Shown one piece after another: positions 37,554 to 47,797 of a stretch of DNA of 64,000 nt. The notes beneath the pieces are model-generated. The model was not told the DNA's origin. It was given only the letters and a program-made list of their open reading frames with translations, and ran no database searches. Position 1 is the stretch's first letter; every line of letters starts with the position of its first letter. The position numbers were made by a program, and so were the translations under genes. Origin of the DNA: Mycobacteriaceae bacterium (GTDB lineage: Bacteria; Pseudomonadota; Gammaproteobacteria; Burkholderiales; Burkholderiaceae_D); contig CAJCHO010000001.1 of NCBI GenBank assembly GCA_903970145.1, positions 19,933 to 83,932 of the forward strand, read 5' to 3'.

Positions 37554-38822
37554 TCAGGCAGGGGGGGCAGTAGCGGGATTGGGGGAGTCGTCGCGCAAAA
37601 GGCGTGGCAGCGCGAACAGGAGAGCCAAAAAGGCGAGCAGCGATGCGAGGAAAAATGGCGCACCCAGTCTCCAGTCGCCGGCCGGCAAGTGGCCGACCTG
37701 GGCGAACAGGGTGGCACCAAGCACGGGGGCAATGACGATCATGAGACTTGACAGGGAACTGAGCGCGCCGAGGGTCGCTCCCTGATCGCTGGCGTCGGCC
37801 GCCTCGGAGACAATGCTCTGCAGCGGCGGCCCGGCAGCCATGGCGAACAGGTTGCAAAAGATGATCACGTACATCACCCAGCCAGCGCTAGCCAGCCCAT
37901 AGGCGATGTAGGCGAGCGTTGCCGAGGTGAGGCCGATCAGCACCAGGTGACGCCGGCCGAACCATTTGAGTAGTCGTGACAGCAGCAGGCCCTGCACCAG
38001 CGCAAACGAGATACCCACCACGAACAGCGAGACCCCATTCTGCTGGGGTCCCCAGTCAAAGCGGCGCGTCGTATAGAGCACCCAGGTCGTCTGCAAAATG
38101 AACTGCGCCAGATTTATCAGGCCGATCGTGACAATCAGGCCGCCCACACCCTTTAGCTCCGAGAGTCGCAGTAGCGCAGCAAACGGATTGGCCCTGGCAA
38201 GCTCGATGCGCGTCACACGCCGCTCTGGCGCCAGGGACTCCGGAAGCACGAATACTCCGTAGAGGACGTTGAGCCCGCTCAGCCCCGCTGCGCACAAAAA
38301 GGGCAGTCGTAGGTCATATTCGCCGAGCACGCCACCGATCACCGGCCCGAGTATGAAGCCCACGCCAAAGGCCGCACCGAGCTTGCCAAAGCGCGCGGCG
38401 CGCTCCTCGGGAGCCGTGATGTCGGCGACGTAGGCCGTTGCCACGGCCAGATTGGCCGACAATGCACCACCGAGCAGGCGCCCGATCAATAACAGCCATA
38501 GAGAAGTTGCGAAATAGGTGATCAGGAAATTGACACCCATCCCGGTAATTCCGAGCAAAAGCAGCGGTCGGCGCCCGATCCTGTCTGATAGCGCTCCCAG
38601 GAACGGCGCGCACAGGAACTGCATCAGCCCGAAACTGCACACCAAAGCGCCATACCAGTAGGCCTGGGCATCCCGGCTCGTGGTCATCTGACCGACCAGG
38701 CCCGGCAGCACGGGAATGATGAGGCCAATGCCGATCAGATCGATCAGCACCGTAACCATGATGAATCCCATGCCCGCCTGCCGCCCCCGGCCTGCGGCCA
38801 CCGGGTTCGAGGAATCGTTCAC
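37554..38822 (-). CDS. MFS transporter of the TetA-like drug:H+ antiporter group
   Basis: The 422-residue protein has 12 predicted membrane spans and the motif A signature [16 protein letters not shown] in loop 2-3, with LGxxxGPxxGG-type [16 protein letters not shown] in helix 5. The closest layout is the 12-span TCR/Tet subfamily. It could export a drug or a purine metabolite, which cannot be decided. The start is GTG 38822 (weak leader) or ATG 38771. It sits between guaB and guaA with 6 and 1 nt gaps, an operon. Confidence 0.9.
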   Translation of the reverse strand: MNDSSNPVAAGRGRQAGMGFIMVTVLIDLIGIGLIIPVLPGLVGQMTTSRDAQAYWYGALVCSFGLMQFLCAPFLGALSDRIGRRPLLLLGITGMGVNFLITYFATSLWLLLIGRLLGGALSANLAVATAYVADITAPEERAARFGKLGAAFGVGFILGPVIGGVLGEYDLRLPFLCAAGLSGLNVLYGVFVLPESLAPERRVTRIELARANPFAALLRLSELKGVGGLIVTIGLINLAQFILQTTWVLYTTRRFDWGPQQNGVSLFVVGISFALVQGLLLSRLLKWFGRRHLVLIGLTSATLAYIAYGLASAGWVMYVIIFCNLFAMAAGPPLQSIVSEAADASDQGATLGALSSLSSLMIVIAPVLGATLFAQVGHLPAGDWRLGAPFFLASLLAFLALLFALPRLLRDDSPNPATAPPA

Positions 38823-38828
38823 GGACGG

Positions 38829-40289
38829 CTACTCGACACGGTAATTGGGGGCTTCCTTGGTGATCTGGACATCGTGGACGTGCGACTCTCGCATGCCCGC
38901 CGACGTAATCTCGACGAACTGCGCCTGAGAACGCATGTCATCGATATTGGCGCAGCCACAGTAGCCCATTGAAGAACGCAGTCCGCCGGTCAGCTGGTGC
39001 AGGATCGCCAGCACGCTGCCCTTATAGGCGACCCGGCCCTCAATCCCTTCGGGTACCAGCTTCTCAGCGTTCAAGTCACCTTCCTGGAAATAGCGGTCCG
39101 CCGAGCCGTCCTGCATGGCGCCAAGCGACCCCATGCCGCGATAGCCCTTGTAGGAACGACCCTGAAAAAGGATCACTTCGCCAGGCGCCTCCTCGGTGCC
39201 CGCGAACAGGCCACCCATCATGACGCTATAGGCCCCGGCCGCGATTGCCTTGGCGATATCACCCGAATAGCGCACGCCGCCATCGGCAATCAGGGGCACG
39301 CCGCTGCCATCGAGCGCCTTGGCGACATTGGCGATGGCCGTAATCTGCGGCACGCCCACGCCGGCGACGATGCGGGTGGTACAGATCGATCCCGGACCGA
39401 TCCCGACCTTGACGGCATCCACGCCCTGCTCGACGAGCGCGCGCGCGCCTTCGCCCGTGGCGATATTGCCGCCGATGACCTGCAAATCCGGAAAATTCTT
39501 CTTCACCCAGCGAACCCGTTCGAGCACGCCCTTGCTATGACCGTGCGCAGTATCGACTACCAGCACGTCCACCCCGGCGGCGGCGAGCAGCTCGCAGCGT
39601 TCCTCGGTGTCGTCACCCACACCGACGGCGGCGCCCACGCGCAGCTTGCCCTGTTCGTCGCGACAGGCATTGGGGTGCTCGGTCGCTTTCTGGATATCCT
39701 TGACGGTAATGAGTCCGCGCAATTCGAAGGCGTCGTTGACCACCACCACGCGCTCGAGGCGATGGCGGTTCATCAGGCGCTTGGCCTCGATCAGACTTGC
39801 TCCCTCGCGCACCGTGACCAGTTTTTCGAGCGGCGTCATTTTCTCGCGCGCCTCGGCGTCCAGTTCCTCCTCAAAACGCAGGTCACGATTGGTGATGATG
39901 CCCACCACCTTCTTGCCCTCTACGACCGGAAAGCCGGAAATGCCGTGTTGCGCCGTGAGCGCTATGACGTCTCGGATTTTCATGTGTGGGGGAATCGTGA
40001 TCGGGTCGCGCAGCACACCCGATTCATAGCGCTTGACCCGGGCCACTTCGCGGGCCTGATCGCGCGCCGAGAGATTCTTGTGCACGATACCGATGCCACC
40101 CTCCTGGCCCATTGCTATGGCAAGGCGCGATTCCGTCACGGTGTCCATTGCAGCCGAGACGAGCGGAATGTTCAGCTCGATGGCACGCGAAAGGCGGGTT
40201 TTGAGAGTAGTATCGCGAGGAAGGATGGCCGAGTAGGCCGGAATCAGGAGGACGTCATCGAACGTCAGTGCTTTCTGAACCAAACGCAT
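38829..40289 (-). CDS. guaB: Inosine-5'-monophosphate dehydrogenase
   Basis: IMPDH oxidises IMP to XMP with NAD+, the first committed step to GMP. The 486-residue protein begins [20 protein letters not shown], contains the two CBS domains (about 95-205), the substrate-binding DTAHGH, the catalytic loop [17 protein letters not shown] with its Cys, [17 protein letters not shown] and the flap [13 protein letters not shown] 40289 follows AAGGAAA. A TATAAT lies 28 nt upstream. The MFS and guaA genes follow in the same transcript. Confidence 0.97.
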   Translation of the reverse strand: MRLVQKALTFDDVLLIPAYSAILPRDTTLKTRLSRAIELNIPLVSAAMDTVTESRLAIAMGQEGGIGIVHKNLSARDQAREVARVKRYESGVLRDPITIPPHMKIRDVIALTAQHGISGFPVVEGKKVVGIITNRDLRFEEELDAEAREKMTPLEKLVTVREGASLIEAKRLMNRHRLERVVVVNDAFELRGLITVKDIQKATEHPNACRDEQGKLRVGAAVGVGDDTEERCELLAAAGVDVLVVDTAHGHSKGVLERVRWVKKNFPDLQVIGGNIATGEGARALVEQGVDAVKVGIGPGSICTTRIVAGVGVPQITAIANVAKALDGSGVPLIADGGVRYSGDIAKAIAAGAYSVMMGGLFAGTEEAPGEVILFQGRSYKGYRGMGSLGAMQDGSADRYFQEGDLNAEKLVPEGIEGRVAYKGSVLAILHQLTGGLRSSMGYCGCANIDDMRSQAQFVEITSAGMRESHVHDVQITKEAPNYRVE

Positions 40290-40316
40290 TGCGTTTTCCT
40301 TAAGGCACAAAAGCGG

Positions 40317-40322
40317 ATTATA
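40317..40322 (-). promoter_or_regulatory. guaB: -10 box of the guaB promoter
   Basis: On the minus strand a perfect TATAAT (40322-40317) stands 27 nt before the guaB ATG with a GC-rich discriminator-like CCGC. The -35 region is weak. Confidence 0.55.
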
Positions 40323-40439
40323 CAGAAAGTCGCGGCCGGCCTCTCGTGCATGAGGCCGTCGGGGAAGTACCACATCCCGCATTGACGCAAAACAGTGCCT
40401 CGCGTACTGTGAGGGTCGATTTCGTTGGAGTAGAAAAGC

Positions 40440-40940
40440 ATGCGCACCTTCGCATCGATAAGCTGTGCCGCGCTGATAGTTTGCGCAGCGACTCTGCCTT
40501 CGCTGGCCTGTGCCCAGTGGGTCTGGAAGGACGATCAGGGTCATATGGTCATGAGTGACCAGCCCCCGCCCAAGGATGTCCCGGAGTCGCGCATCGTGCG
40601 CTCGCCCTCGGGCCGCAGCCTTACACCCGCTCCCGCAACCCCGGCTCCCGCCGCAGCGGACGGCGATAACAAGCCCAAGACGCTGGCCGAGCAGGACGCC
40701 GACTTCAAAAAGCGCCAGAAGGACGCCGCCGAGGCCGCCAAGAAGCAGTCTGACGAAGAGCAGAAAAAGGCCGCGATCGCCAAGGCCTGCCAGCAGCAGC
40801 GTGACAATCTGGCCGCGCTGCAAAGCGGTCAGCGCATGGCGACCTATGATTCCAGCGGCAATCGCTCGATCATGGACGACAGTGCGCGCAATGCGGAAAT
40901 GGCGCGCCAGCAGTCCGAGATCGCCGCGAACTGCCACTAG
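40440..40940 (+). CDS. DUF4124 domain exported protein
   Basis: The 166-residue protein has a signal peptide ([25 protein letters not shown]) followed by the short DUF4124 beta motif [18 protein letters not shown]. The rest is charged and coiled-coil-like (from [14 protein letters not shown]). It is presumably periplasmic; function is unknown. GGAG lies ahead of ATG 40440. Its stop overlaps that of rnfH (CTAG). Confidence 0.82.
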   Translation: MRTFASISCAALIVCAATLPSLACAQWVWKDDQGHMVMSDQPPPKDVPESRIVRSPSGRSLTPAPATPAPAAADGDNKPKTLAEQDADFKKRQKDAAEAAKKQSDEEQKKAAIAKACQQQRDNLAALQSGQRMATYDSSGNRSIMDDSARNAEMARQQSEIAANCH

Positions 40941-41245
40941 GGCCGGCGCGCACTCGCCTTGCGCTTGCGCGTCGCCCGGGCGCGCGCGAGGCGCGCTTCG
41001 TTGGGGCTAAGGAGAAGCGGTCGCAGAATGTCCACGCGGTCGCCGTCAGCGAGCACATGTCCGGTCTCGCAGCGTTTGCCAAAGATTCCAAAGCTGCAGT
41101 CCTCGCTCGACAGGTCGCAGCGTTCGGGCAGCCCGCTCGCCGCGAGCGCGTCGCCCAGCGTCGCACCGCGCGCTAAGACCAGCTGCACTGAATAGAGCGC
41201 CTCGGGCAGGGCGTAGACCACCTCAACGCGCACCACCTCGCTCAT
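40937..41245 (-). CDS. rnfH: RnfH family protein
   Basis: The 102-residue protein has a beta-grasp (ubiquitin-like) fold: [38 protein letters not shown] and [22 protein letters not shown], all matching the UPF0125/RnfH family. The molecular function is not established. It overlaps ratA by ATGA, the usual ratA-rnfH pairing near smpB. Confidence 0.92.
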   Translation of the reverse strand: MSEVVRVEVVYALPEALYSVQLVLARGATLGDALAASGLPERCDLSSEDCSFGIFGKRCETGHVLADGDRVDILRPLLLSPNEARLARARATRKRKASARRP

Positions 41246-41676
41246 GGACCGTAGAGCGCCTGGGCGCGCCGCGTAAAGCTGTCGATGAAGCTGTTGGCGA
41301 TCTGATGGAATACCGGGCCGAGCAGGCGCTCAAGCAGTGCCGAGGAAAAACCATAGGTGAGTCGGAACTCGACCTTGCACGAACCCTCGCCAAGCGCGAT
41401 AAAGCACCAGGAGCCGTCGAGCTCGGAGAAGGGGCCCTCGACCAGTTCCATGTCGATGCGCTCGTTGGCGACAAGGCTATTGCGTGTGGTGAAGCTTTTG
41501 CGCACGGTGAGATAGACGATCTCGACAGTGGCCAGTGCACTGATGGCCGAGTCGCGTACTACCCGGCTGCTGCCGCACCACGGCAGGAACTGCGGGTACT
41601 TCTCGACATCGTCGACGAGAGCATACATTTGCGCCGCCCCGTAGGGCACGAGCACTGACTTCTCCACTACAGCCAT
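41242..41676 (-). CDS. ratA: RatA-like START-domain protein (type II toxin-like/ubiquinone-binding)
   Basis: From ATG 41676 the protein has 144 residues with the polyketide cyclase/START fold: MYALVDDVEKYPQFLPWCGSS-type start, TVRKSFTTRN and WCFIALGEGSCKVEFRLTYGF, then FHQIANSFIDSFTRRAQALYG. Family members block ribosome association (E. coli RatA) or bind ubiquinone (Coq10-like). It is divergent from smpB. Confidence 0.92.
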   Translation of the reverse strand: MAVVEKSVLVPYGAAQMYALVDDVEKYPQFLPWCGSSRVVRDSAISALATVEIVYLTVRKSFTTRNSLVANERIDMELVEGPFSELDGSWCFIALGEGSCKVEFRLTYGFSSALLERLLGPVFHQIANSFIDSFTRRAQALYGP

Positions 41677-41785
41677 ACGCGATGCGGTCCCGGTTGCTAG
41701 AATGCGCGATTGACTTTGCGGTCGCTTCGTCGCGCAGCGCAAGTCAGGGGCATTGTACCCAAGCCCCGCAGCCCGGATCATTCCC

Positions 41786-42235
41786 ATGAGCATCATAGAA
41801 AACCGCAAGGCCCTGCACGACTATTCGATCGAGGAGCGCTTTGAAGCGGGCCTTGAGCTGCTTGGCTGGGAGGTCAAGGCGATTCGCGCTGGACGCAGCA
41901 ATATCAAGGAGGCCTACGTTTTCGTGCGCGACGGCGAGGTGTTTCTTCTTGGGGCGCACATCACGCCCCTTGCCCAGGCTTCCACCCACGTCCTGGTTGA
42001 TCCGACCCGAACCCGCAAACTGCTGCTGCACAATGCCGAGATCCGCAGGCTGATCGGCAAGGTCGAGCGCGCCGGATACACGCTGGTGCCACTCGATCTG
42101 CATTTCAATCGCGGACGCATCAAGCTCAACGTCGGCCTCGCCAAAGGTAAGAAGCTGCACGACAAGCGCGACGCGGATCGCGAGCGCGACTGGAAGCGCG
42201 ACCAGCAGCGCTTACTCAAGCAGAACACGCGCTAG
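41786..42235 (+). CDS. smpB: SsrA-binding protein
   Basis: SmpB delivers tmRNA to stalled ribosomes. The 149-residue protein begins [20 protein letters not shown], followed by [37 protein letters not shown] and the C-terminal basic tail with [20 protein letters not shown], as in the family. ATG 41786 is used because the family N-terminus fits there; an earlier in-frame start at 41753 is unlikely. It is divergent from ratA. Confidence 0.96.
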   Translation: MSIIENRKALHDYSIEERFEAGLELLGWEVKAIRAGRSNIKEAYVFVRDGEVFLLGAHITPLAQASTHVLVDPTRTRKLLLHNAEIRRLIGKVERAGYTLVPLDLHFNRGRIKLNVGLAKGKKLHDKRDADRERDWKRDQQRLLKQNTR

Positions 42236-42283
42236 GCAGACACCGCCCGGCGTGCCGACCAAGGGGCGCCGGCTCGAATGCCC

Positions 42284-43207
42284 TCAACGGGCTGCGGACT
42301 GGCTCTTCACAATGGTCAGTGCCGCGCCGATCAGGCTGCCGACATCGGCGAAGTTTGCCGGAATGATGACCGAATTGCCGACCTTGGCCAGATTGCCAAA
42401 GGCGTTCACGTACTGCTCGGCGACCTTCAGGTTTACCGCGTCCATGCCACCCGGCGAACTGATGGCCGCAGCCACCTGACGGATCGCGCCCGCGGTCGCC
42501 TCGGCAATCGCCAGTACTGCGGCTGCATCGCCCTGGGCTTTGTTGATGACGGCCTGCTTCTCACCCTCGGAGCGCGCAATCGAAGCCTCGCGCTCGCCGG
42601 TTGCGATATTGATCTGCTCCTGGCGGCGCCCCTCGGAGGCCGCGATCAGCGCGCGCTTTTCGCGCTCGGCGGTAATCTGCGCCTGCATGGCGTGCAGAAT
42701 TTCCTTGGGTGGTGTGAGGTCCTTGATCTCATAGCGCAGCACCTTGACACCCCAGTTGCCGGCCGACTGGTCGATCGCCGAGACCACACTGTGATTGATG
42801 AAGTCGCGCTCCTCGAAGGTCTTGTCGAGTTCGAGCTTGCCGACCACCGAGCGCAGGGTTGTCTGGGCAAGCTGCGTGATGGCGACGATGTAGTTCGACG
42901 AGCCGTAGGACGCGCGCATCGGATCGGTCACCTGGAAATAGAGGATGCCATCGACCTGCAACTGGGTGTTGTCGCGCGTGATACAGATCTGACTCGGTAC
43001 GTCGAGCGGTATCTCCTTCAAGGAATGCTGATAGGCAACCCGGTCGGCGAAGGGCAAAATGAAGTTCGCGCCGGGCGTCAGGGTCTCGTGATATTTGCCA
43101 AAACGCTCAACCACCCAGGCGTTCTGCTGGGGCACCACCTTGACCGCACGCAGCACGAACACGACAAACAGAACCAGCAGCACCATCGCTACGGTAAAAC
43201 CTGACAT
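42284..43207 (-). CDS. qmcA: SPFH/band-7 (stomatin-like) membrane protein
   Basis: The 307-residue protein has an N-terminal membrane anchor (FTVAMVLLVLFVVFVLR), then the SPFH domain (VVPQQNAWVVERFGKYHETL to ISRDNTQLQVDGILYF) and a C-terminal coiled coil rich in Ala/Glu (KQAVINKAQGDAAAVLAIAE), matching stomatin/QmcA. These proteins form membrane oligomers. The adjacent nfeD gene upstream is the classical partner, so the two are an operon (8-nt gap). Confidence 0.93.
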   Translation of the reverse strand: MSGFTVAMVLLVLFVVFVLRAVKVVPQQNAWVVERFGKYHETLTPGANFILPFADRVAYQHSLKEIPLDVPSQICITRDNTQLQVDGILYFQVTDPMRASYGSSNYIVAITQLAQTTLRSVVGKLELDKTFEERDFINHSVVSAIDQSAGNWGVKVLRYEIKDLTPPKEILHAMQAQITAEREKRALIAASEGRRQEQINIATGEREASIARSEGEKQAVINKAQGDAAAVLAIAEATAGAIRQVAAAISSPGGMDAVNLKVAEQYVNAFGNLAKVGNSVIIPANFADVGSLIGAALTIVKSQSAAR

Positions 43208-43215
43208 GGAACCTC

Positions 43216-43653
43216 CTAGTTGGTCGAGCCTGCGCGACCGAGCACGAGCGTGCTGCCGCGAATTGCCTTGATGACCAGCGCTCCGGTCTGATCATCCCCT
43301 TCGCTCTCCGGTATGGCATCCCACTGGCTGCCGCGATACTCGACCCGGGCGTGACCGTGTTTCCAGCCCGCTACCCTCACCTCCTGGCCGATATCGAGAA
43401 CGACGTCGGGATTGCTGCTCGAATGCACCTGTCCGGCGCGCTGGCGCATGCGGATGCGATGAAACAGGATCACCGCCGTGAGTCCGACCACGCTGCCAAC
43501 GATGATCTGGATCATCAATTCCAGACCCGCCAGGGCGCACAGTGCCGCGGCGATGGCACCCACGCTCAACATGAGCAGGTAATAGGTTCCTGTGAAGATC
43601 TCGATTGCCAGCAGAGCAAACAGCACTACCAGCCAGCTTGCCGTATCACTCAT
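43216..43653 (-). CDS. NfeD family membrane protein
   Basis: The 145-residue protein has three hydrophobic segments (about 7-22, 28-45, 50-66) followed by an OB-like domain (IGQEVRVAGWKHGHARVEYRG and GALVIKAIRGSTLVLGR), the short NfeD layout. It pairs with the stomatin-like protein. ATG 43653 is preceded by GGGAG; a GTG at 43659 is an alternative. Confidence 0.88.
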   Translation of the reverse strand: MSDTASWLVVLFALLAIEIFTGTYYLLMLSVGAIAAALCALAGLELMIQIIVGSVVGLTAVILFHRIRMRQRAGQVHSSSNPDVVLDIGQEVRVAGWKHGHARVEYRGSQWDAIPESEGDDQTGALVIKAIRGSTLVLGRAGSTN

Positions 43654-43752
43654 TGCCACTCCCGAATGCTGATTGCGCCATATCGGGCGCGATGCACAGC
43701 GAGATTACGCCAAGTTTGGGAAACTTGCGCGCAATCGCCCATAGCTCGGAAA

Positions 43753-44295
43753 TCAGGGGCTGAGGTGTGCCGCGCTGGAACCCGCCACGACGCTGGTGTG
43801 CGGGGTACTCGGACTGCTCGGTGCGAGGGGACGTTCGGCGTGGGGCGGGATCGGTCGCCCGACGGGCCACCAGGCGGCCCGCGCCAGACCGAAGGCGTAT
43901 TGGCAATCGATTAGTGTCACGCCATCGCCTGCAAGGCAGGATTGGGGGCGTGCGGCGCTGGTCGCTGCTGCCTGGGCTTCGAGCAACTGCTGGCGCGCCC
44001 GCTCGGAGGCGATCTGGGCGTCGAGCAGACGGCGCTGCAGGAACTTTTCTTCATTGGCCTGGTTCTGCGCCTCGCGCGCCAGACGTGCCTCGCGCTCACT
44101 GGCCGTCTCCTCGCTTTGGGCAGAAAGGCGGACGTCGACCGGGCGCACCGTGTGTGCGGCCTCACCGGTCTTTGGCGGGGCGGTTCCGTAATTGACGACG
44201 CCGGTCTCGTCAGTCCAGCGATAGACCGGGTCGGCCGCGCCCACCGACCCGGACAAGACCCAGGCAAGAGCGGCGAGGCAAGCGAAGCGTTTCAT
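43753..44295 (-). CDS. DUF4124 domain exported protein
   Basis: The protein has a signal peptide (MKRFACLAALAWVLSGSVGAA) and then the DUF4124 motif YRWTDETGVVNYGTAPP. A helical region rich in Glu/Gln/Arg follows (about residues 55-110). A C-terminal Pro/Ser tail follows the CLAGDGVTLIDC pair of cysteines. Function is unknown. ATG 44304 is an alternative start. Confidence 0.78.
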   Translation of the reverse strand: MKRFACLAALAWVLSGSVGAADPVYRWTDETGVVNYGTAPPKTGEAAHTVRPVDVRLSAQSEETASEREARLAREAQNQANEEKFLQRRLLDAQIASERARQQLLEAQAAATSAARPQSCLAGDGVTLIDCQYAFGLARAAWWPVGRPIPPHAERPLAPSSPSTPHTSVVAGSSAAHLSP

Positions 44296-44355
44296 GGCCG
44301 ACATCCCGCCGGCGGAAGATGCGCCAGCATTGCCCATTGTGGCACCAAGCCAGGA

Positions 44356-46731
44356 TCAATGGCTACTGGCCAGGGCGTTCCAGGTGTCAATAACTGTATC
44401 CGGATTCAGGGACAGAGAACCGATTCCTTCATCGACCAGCCAGCGCGCGAAATCGGGATGATCAGACGGGCCCTGCCCGCAAATTCCGACATATTTGCCG
44501 GCATCGCGGCAGGCCCGAATGGCGAGGCTCAAGAGCGCCTTGACCGCCGGATCCCGCTCGTCAAAGCCAGCCGCGACCAGTCCCGAATCGCGGTCAAGCC
44601 CGAGCGTGAGTTGCGTCAGATCGTTCGAGCCGATCGAGAAGCCATCAAAATACTCAAGGAACTGCTTGGCCATGATGGCGTTCGAGGGCAGCTCGCACAT
44701 CATGATCACGCGCAAGCCGGATTCGCCACGACGCAAGCCGTTGGCAGCCAGGAGATCGATCACCTGGCGGGCCTCGCCAAGGGTGCGAACGAAGGGCACC
44801 ATCAGCTCGACATTGGTCAAGCCCATGTCATCGCGCACGCGCCGCATGGCGCGGCATTCCATCTCGAAGCACTCGGCGAAATCGGGAGAGATGTAGCGCG
44901 AAGCGCCGCGAAAACCCAGCATTGGGTTCTCTTCGTCCGGTTCATAACGCGATCCGCCAATCAGTTTCTTGTACTCATTGGACTTGAAATCCGACAGGCG
45001 CACGATGACGGGCTTGGGCCAGAAAGCCGCGGCGATGGTCGCAACCCCCTCGGCGAGTTTGTCGACATAAAAGCCCCTTGGCGAGGCATGACCGCGGGCG
45101 ACGCTCTCGACTGCCTTCTTCAGATCCGCGTCAATATTCGGATAGTCGAGAATCGCCTTGGGATGCACCCCGATGTTGTTATTGATTATGAATTCCAGCC
45201 GCGCCAGTCCAACGCCATGATTGGGAATGCTCTGAAAATCAAATGCCAGCTGCGGATTGCCGACGTTCATGGTGATCTTGACGTCAATCTCCGGGAGCGC
45301 GCCGCGCGTGATCTCGGTAACCTCGGTTTCGAGCAGACCCTCGTAGATATGCCCTTCGTCCCCCTCGGCACACGACACCGTGACGAGCGCGCCGTCGCGC
45401 AACAGGCTCGTTGCATCCCCGCAGCCGACCACCGCCGGAACACCCAGCTCGCGGGCAATGATGGCGGCGTGACAGGTCCGGCCGCCGCGATTGGTGACGA
45501 TCGCCGAGGCGCGCTTCATGACCGGCTCCCAGTTCGGGTCAGTCATGTCGGCAACCAGCACGTCGCCCGGCTGCACGCGCTCCATCTCGGAGGCATCGCG
45601 GATTACCCGGACCGGACCGGCTCCGATCTTCTGGCCAATGGCGCGGCCCTTGACGAGGACCGCTGCCTGGCCCTTGAGCCGAAAGCGATGCTCGGAAATG
45701 GCGGGATTGGCTTGTGACTTCACTGTCTCCGGTCGCGCCTGGAGGATGTAGATCTTGCCATCACGCCCGTCCTTGCCCCACTCGATGTCCATCGGCCGGC
45801 CGTAATGCTTTTCGATGATGACCGCGTAGCGCGCAAGCTCAGTCACATCTTCATCGGTGATGCAGTAGCGGTTGCGCTGCTCGGCCGCAATGTCGACCGT
45901 GCGAACGCGCTCGCCTGAGCCCGCCGGGGCGAACTCCATCTTGATCAGTTTGGAGCCGATCTGGCGGCGGATGATGGCCTGTTTGTTCAGGGCCAGCATG
46001 GGCTTATGCACATAGAATTCATCCGGATTTACGGCGCCCTGCACCACCGTCTCGCCGAGTCCATAACTTGCGGTAATGAAGACGACGTCGCGAAAGCCCG
46101 ATTCGGTATCGAGGGTAAAGAGCACCCCGGAGGCTGCGAGGTCGCTGCGTACCATGCGCTGCACCCCAGCAGACAGGGCGACCTCGGCGTGGGCATAGCC
46201 CTTGTGGACCCGATAGGAGATCGCCCGGTCGTTGTAGAGCGAGGCGAAGACCTGCTTGATTGCGATCAGTACCGCCTCGATACCGACCACATTGAGGTAG
46301 GTCTCCTGCTGACCGGCAAAGGACGCGTCCGGCAGGTCTTCCGCGGTCGCAGAGGAGCGCACCGCAAATGATATTTCACTTGTACTTTCCGACTCAAGCT
46401 TATGAAATGATTCTCTTATTTCATTTTCAAGATCGCTTGGAAGGGGCGCCTCGATGATCCAGCGCCGGATCTCGGCACCGGCCTGGGACAGCGCCCGTAC
46501 ATCGTCGATATTCAATCCGGGCAGCCGTGCTGCGATCTTTTTGGCAAGGTCGCTCGCCCCGAGAAAGCGCCGGAATGCCTCAGCGGTCGTGGCAAATCCG
46601 CCCGGCACCCGGACTCCGGCACCGGCGAGCTGGCTGATCATCTCGCCAAGCGAGGAATTCTTGCCCCCGACGGTCTCGACATCTGCGGCACGCAGCCGCT
46701 CAAAAGCCACCACCAGGGCGGAATCCGACAT
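44356..46731 (-). CDS. ppsA: Phosphoenolpyruvate synthase
   Basis: PpsA makes PEP from pyruvate and ATP for gluconeogenesis. The 791-residue protein has the N-terminal PEP/pyruvate ATP-binding domain ([30 protein letters not shown] stretch, DIEWGKDG), the swivelling phosphohistidine domain ([18 protein letters not shown], active His) and the TIM-barrel C-domain ([42 protein letters not shown] with catalytic Cys). Start ATG 46731 follows AAAGGTTG. Its regulator ppsR is divergent. Confidence 0.96.
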   Translation of the reverse strand: MSDSALVVAFERLRAADVETVGGKNSSLGEMISQLAGAGVRVPGGFATTAEAFRRFLGASDLAKKIAARLPGLNIDDVRALSQAGAEIRRWIIEAPLPSDLENEIRESFHKLESESTSEISFAVRSSATAEDLPDASFAGQQETYLNVVGIEAVLIAIKQVFASLYNDRAISYRVHKGYAHAEVALSAGVQRMVRSDLAASGVLFTLDTESGFRDVVFITASYGLGETVVQGAVNPDEFYVHKPMLALNKQAIIRRQIGSKLIKMEFAPAGSGERVRTVDIAAEQRNRYCITDEDVTELARYAVIIEKHYGRPMDIEWGKDGRDGKIYILQARPETVKSQANPAISEHRFRLKGQAAVLVKGRAIGQKIGAGPVRVIRDASEMERVQPGDVLVADMTDPNWEPVMKRASAIVTNRGGRTCHAAIIARELGVPAVVGCGDATSLLRDGALVTVSCAEGDEGHIYEGLLETEVTEITRGALPEIDVKITMNVGNPQLAFDFQSIPNHGVGLARLEFIINNNIGVHPKAILDYPNIDADLKKAVESVARGHASPRGFYVDKLAEGVATIAAAFWPKPVIVRLSDFKSNEYKKLIGGSRYEPDEENPMLGFRGASRYISPDFAECFEMECRAMRRVRDDMGLTNVELMVPFVRTLGEARQVIDLLAANGLRRGESGLRVIMMCELPSNAIMAKQFLEYFDGFSIGSNDLTQLTLGLDRDSGLVAAGFDERDPAVKALLSLAIRACRDAGKYVGICGQGPSDHPDFARWLVDEGIGSLSLNPDTVIDTWNALASSH

Positions 46732-46770
46732 AATCAACCTTTCAATGGCAACATTTTCCGAGTCGCGCGC

Positions 46771-46798
46771 ATTGTATCTTGCGTGCCTTTTTTTGCAA
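46771..46798 (-). promoter_or_regulatory. ppsA: Putative sigma70 promoter of ppsA
   Basis: On the minus strand TTGCAA (46798-46793) and TACAAT (46776-46771) are separated by 16 nt, about 40 nt before the ppsA ATG. Four and five of six bases match the consensus. Confidence 0.5.
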
Positions 46799-46815
46799 CG
46801 CACCAACGCCCCTCC

Positions 46816-47673
46816 ATGATGCCCGAAGCCGTCCCGGAAGCCCCCGCCCAAGCCGCGTCGCGCACGGTTTTTTTTGTATCCGACGGCACCGGCATTACCG
46901 CCGAAACTTTCGGGCACAGTCTGTTGGCCCAATTCGAGCAAGTGCACTTTCATCAGGTGCGCCTGCCTTTCATCGACAACATCGAAAAGGCGGCCGAGGC
47001 GATCGAGCGCATCAACCAGGTAGCCAAGCAGGAGGGTCGCCGGCCGATCATCTTTTCAACCCTGGTCAATCAGCAGATCAATACCGTCGTGCGTCAGGCC
47101 CAGGGACTGTTCCTCGACCTTATTCAGACTTTCGTCGAACCCCTCGAAAACGAACTTGGCTTCAAGTCTTCGCATTCGATTGGACGCTCGCACAACATGG
47201 CCGACTCCAAGCAATACCAGGAGCGCATCGAGGCGATCAATTTCGCGCTCTCGCACGATGATGGCCAGTTGCACGAGGGGCTCGACATCGCCGACGTCAT
47301 CCTGGTTGGGGTTTCGCGCAGCGGAAAAACGCCCACCAGCCTCTATCTTGCGATGCAGTACGGTATCAAGGCAGCCAATTACCCGCTGATCCCCGAAGAC
47401 TTCGAACGCAACCGCCTGCCGTCGGCCCTGCCCCCGCGGCGGCGCAAGCTTTTCGGACTGTCAATTTCCCCGGAACGACTGTGCGAAGTGCGCAACGAGC
47501 GCAGGCCCGGCAGCAAGTACGCGTCGATCGAGAATTGCCGCTTTGAAGTGAACGCGGCCGAAGCGCTGATGCGGCGCGAGTCAATCCAGTGGCTCTCCTC
47601 AACCACGAAGTCAATCGAGGAGATAGCAACCACAATCCTTCAGGAAATCCGCATCGAGACGCGTTCGTTTTAA
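46816..47673 (+). CDS. ppsR: PEP synthase regulatory protein (bifunctional kinase/phosphorylase)
   Basis: The 285-residue DUF299 protein begins [20 protein letters not shown] and has the ADP-binding P-loop [15 protein letters not shown] followed by [15 protein letters not shown]. It inactivates PpsA by ADP-dependent phosphorylation of a Thr and reactivates it by phosphate-dependent removal. The start ATG 46816 (or 46819) is used; a GTG at 46783 would add a short stretch of poor fit. Divergent pairing with ppsA matches the function. Confidence 0.94.
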   Translation: MMPEAVPEAPAQAASRTVFFVSDGTGITAETFGHSLLAQFEQVHFHQVRLPFIDNIEKAAEAIERINQVAKQEGRRPIIFSTLVNQQINTVVRQAQGLFLDLIQTFVEPLENELGFKSSHSIGRSHNMADSKQYQERIEAINFALSHDDGQLHEGLDIADVILVGVSRSGKTPTSLYLAMQYGIKAANYPLIPEDFERNRLPSALPPRRRKLFGLSISPERLCEVRNERRPGSKYASIENCRFEVNAAEALMRRESIQWLSSTTKSIEEIATTILQEIRIETRSF

Positions 47674-47797
47674 GCGCGTCTGCAACACAACCAAAGGCGC
47701 TCACGTCTGTGGTTTAATTCATCCCACTTATTGGACCGGTGATCTGCCCTGGGGGCAGCATTTCCGGAGTCAACTCACGGAATAATCAGACCAGCCC

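Noticed and set aside
47740..47762. CTGCC...GGCAG hairpin before the multi-PAS gene as ppsR terminator
   Set aside because: Stem of about five bases without T-run; not convincing.
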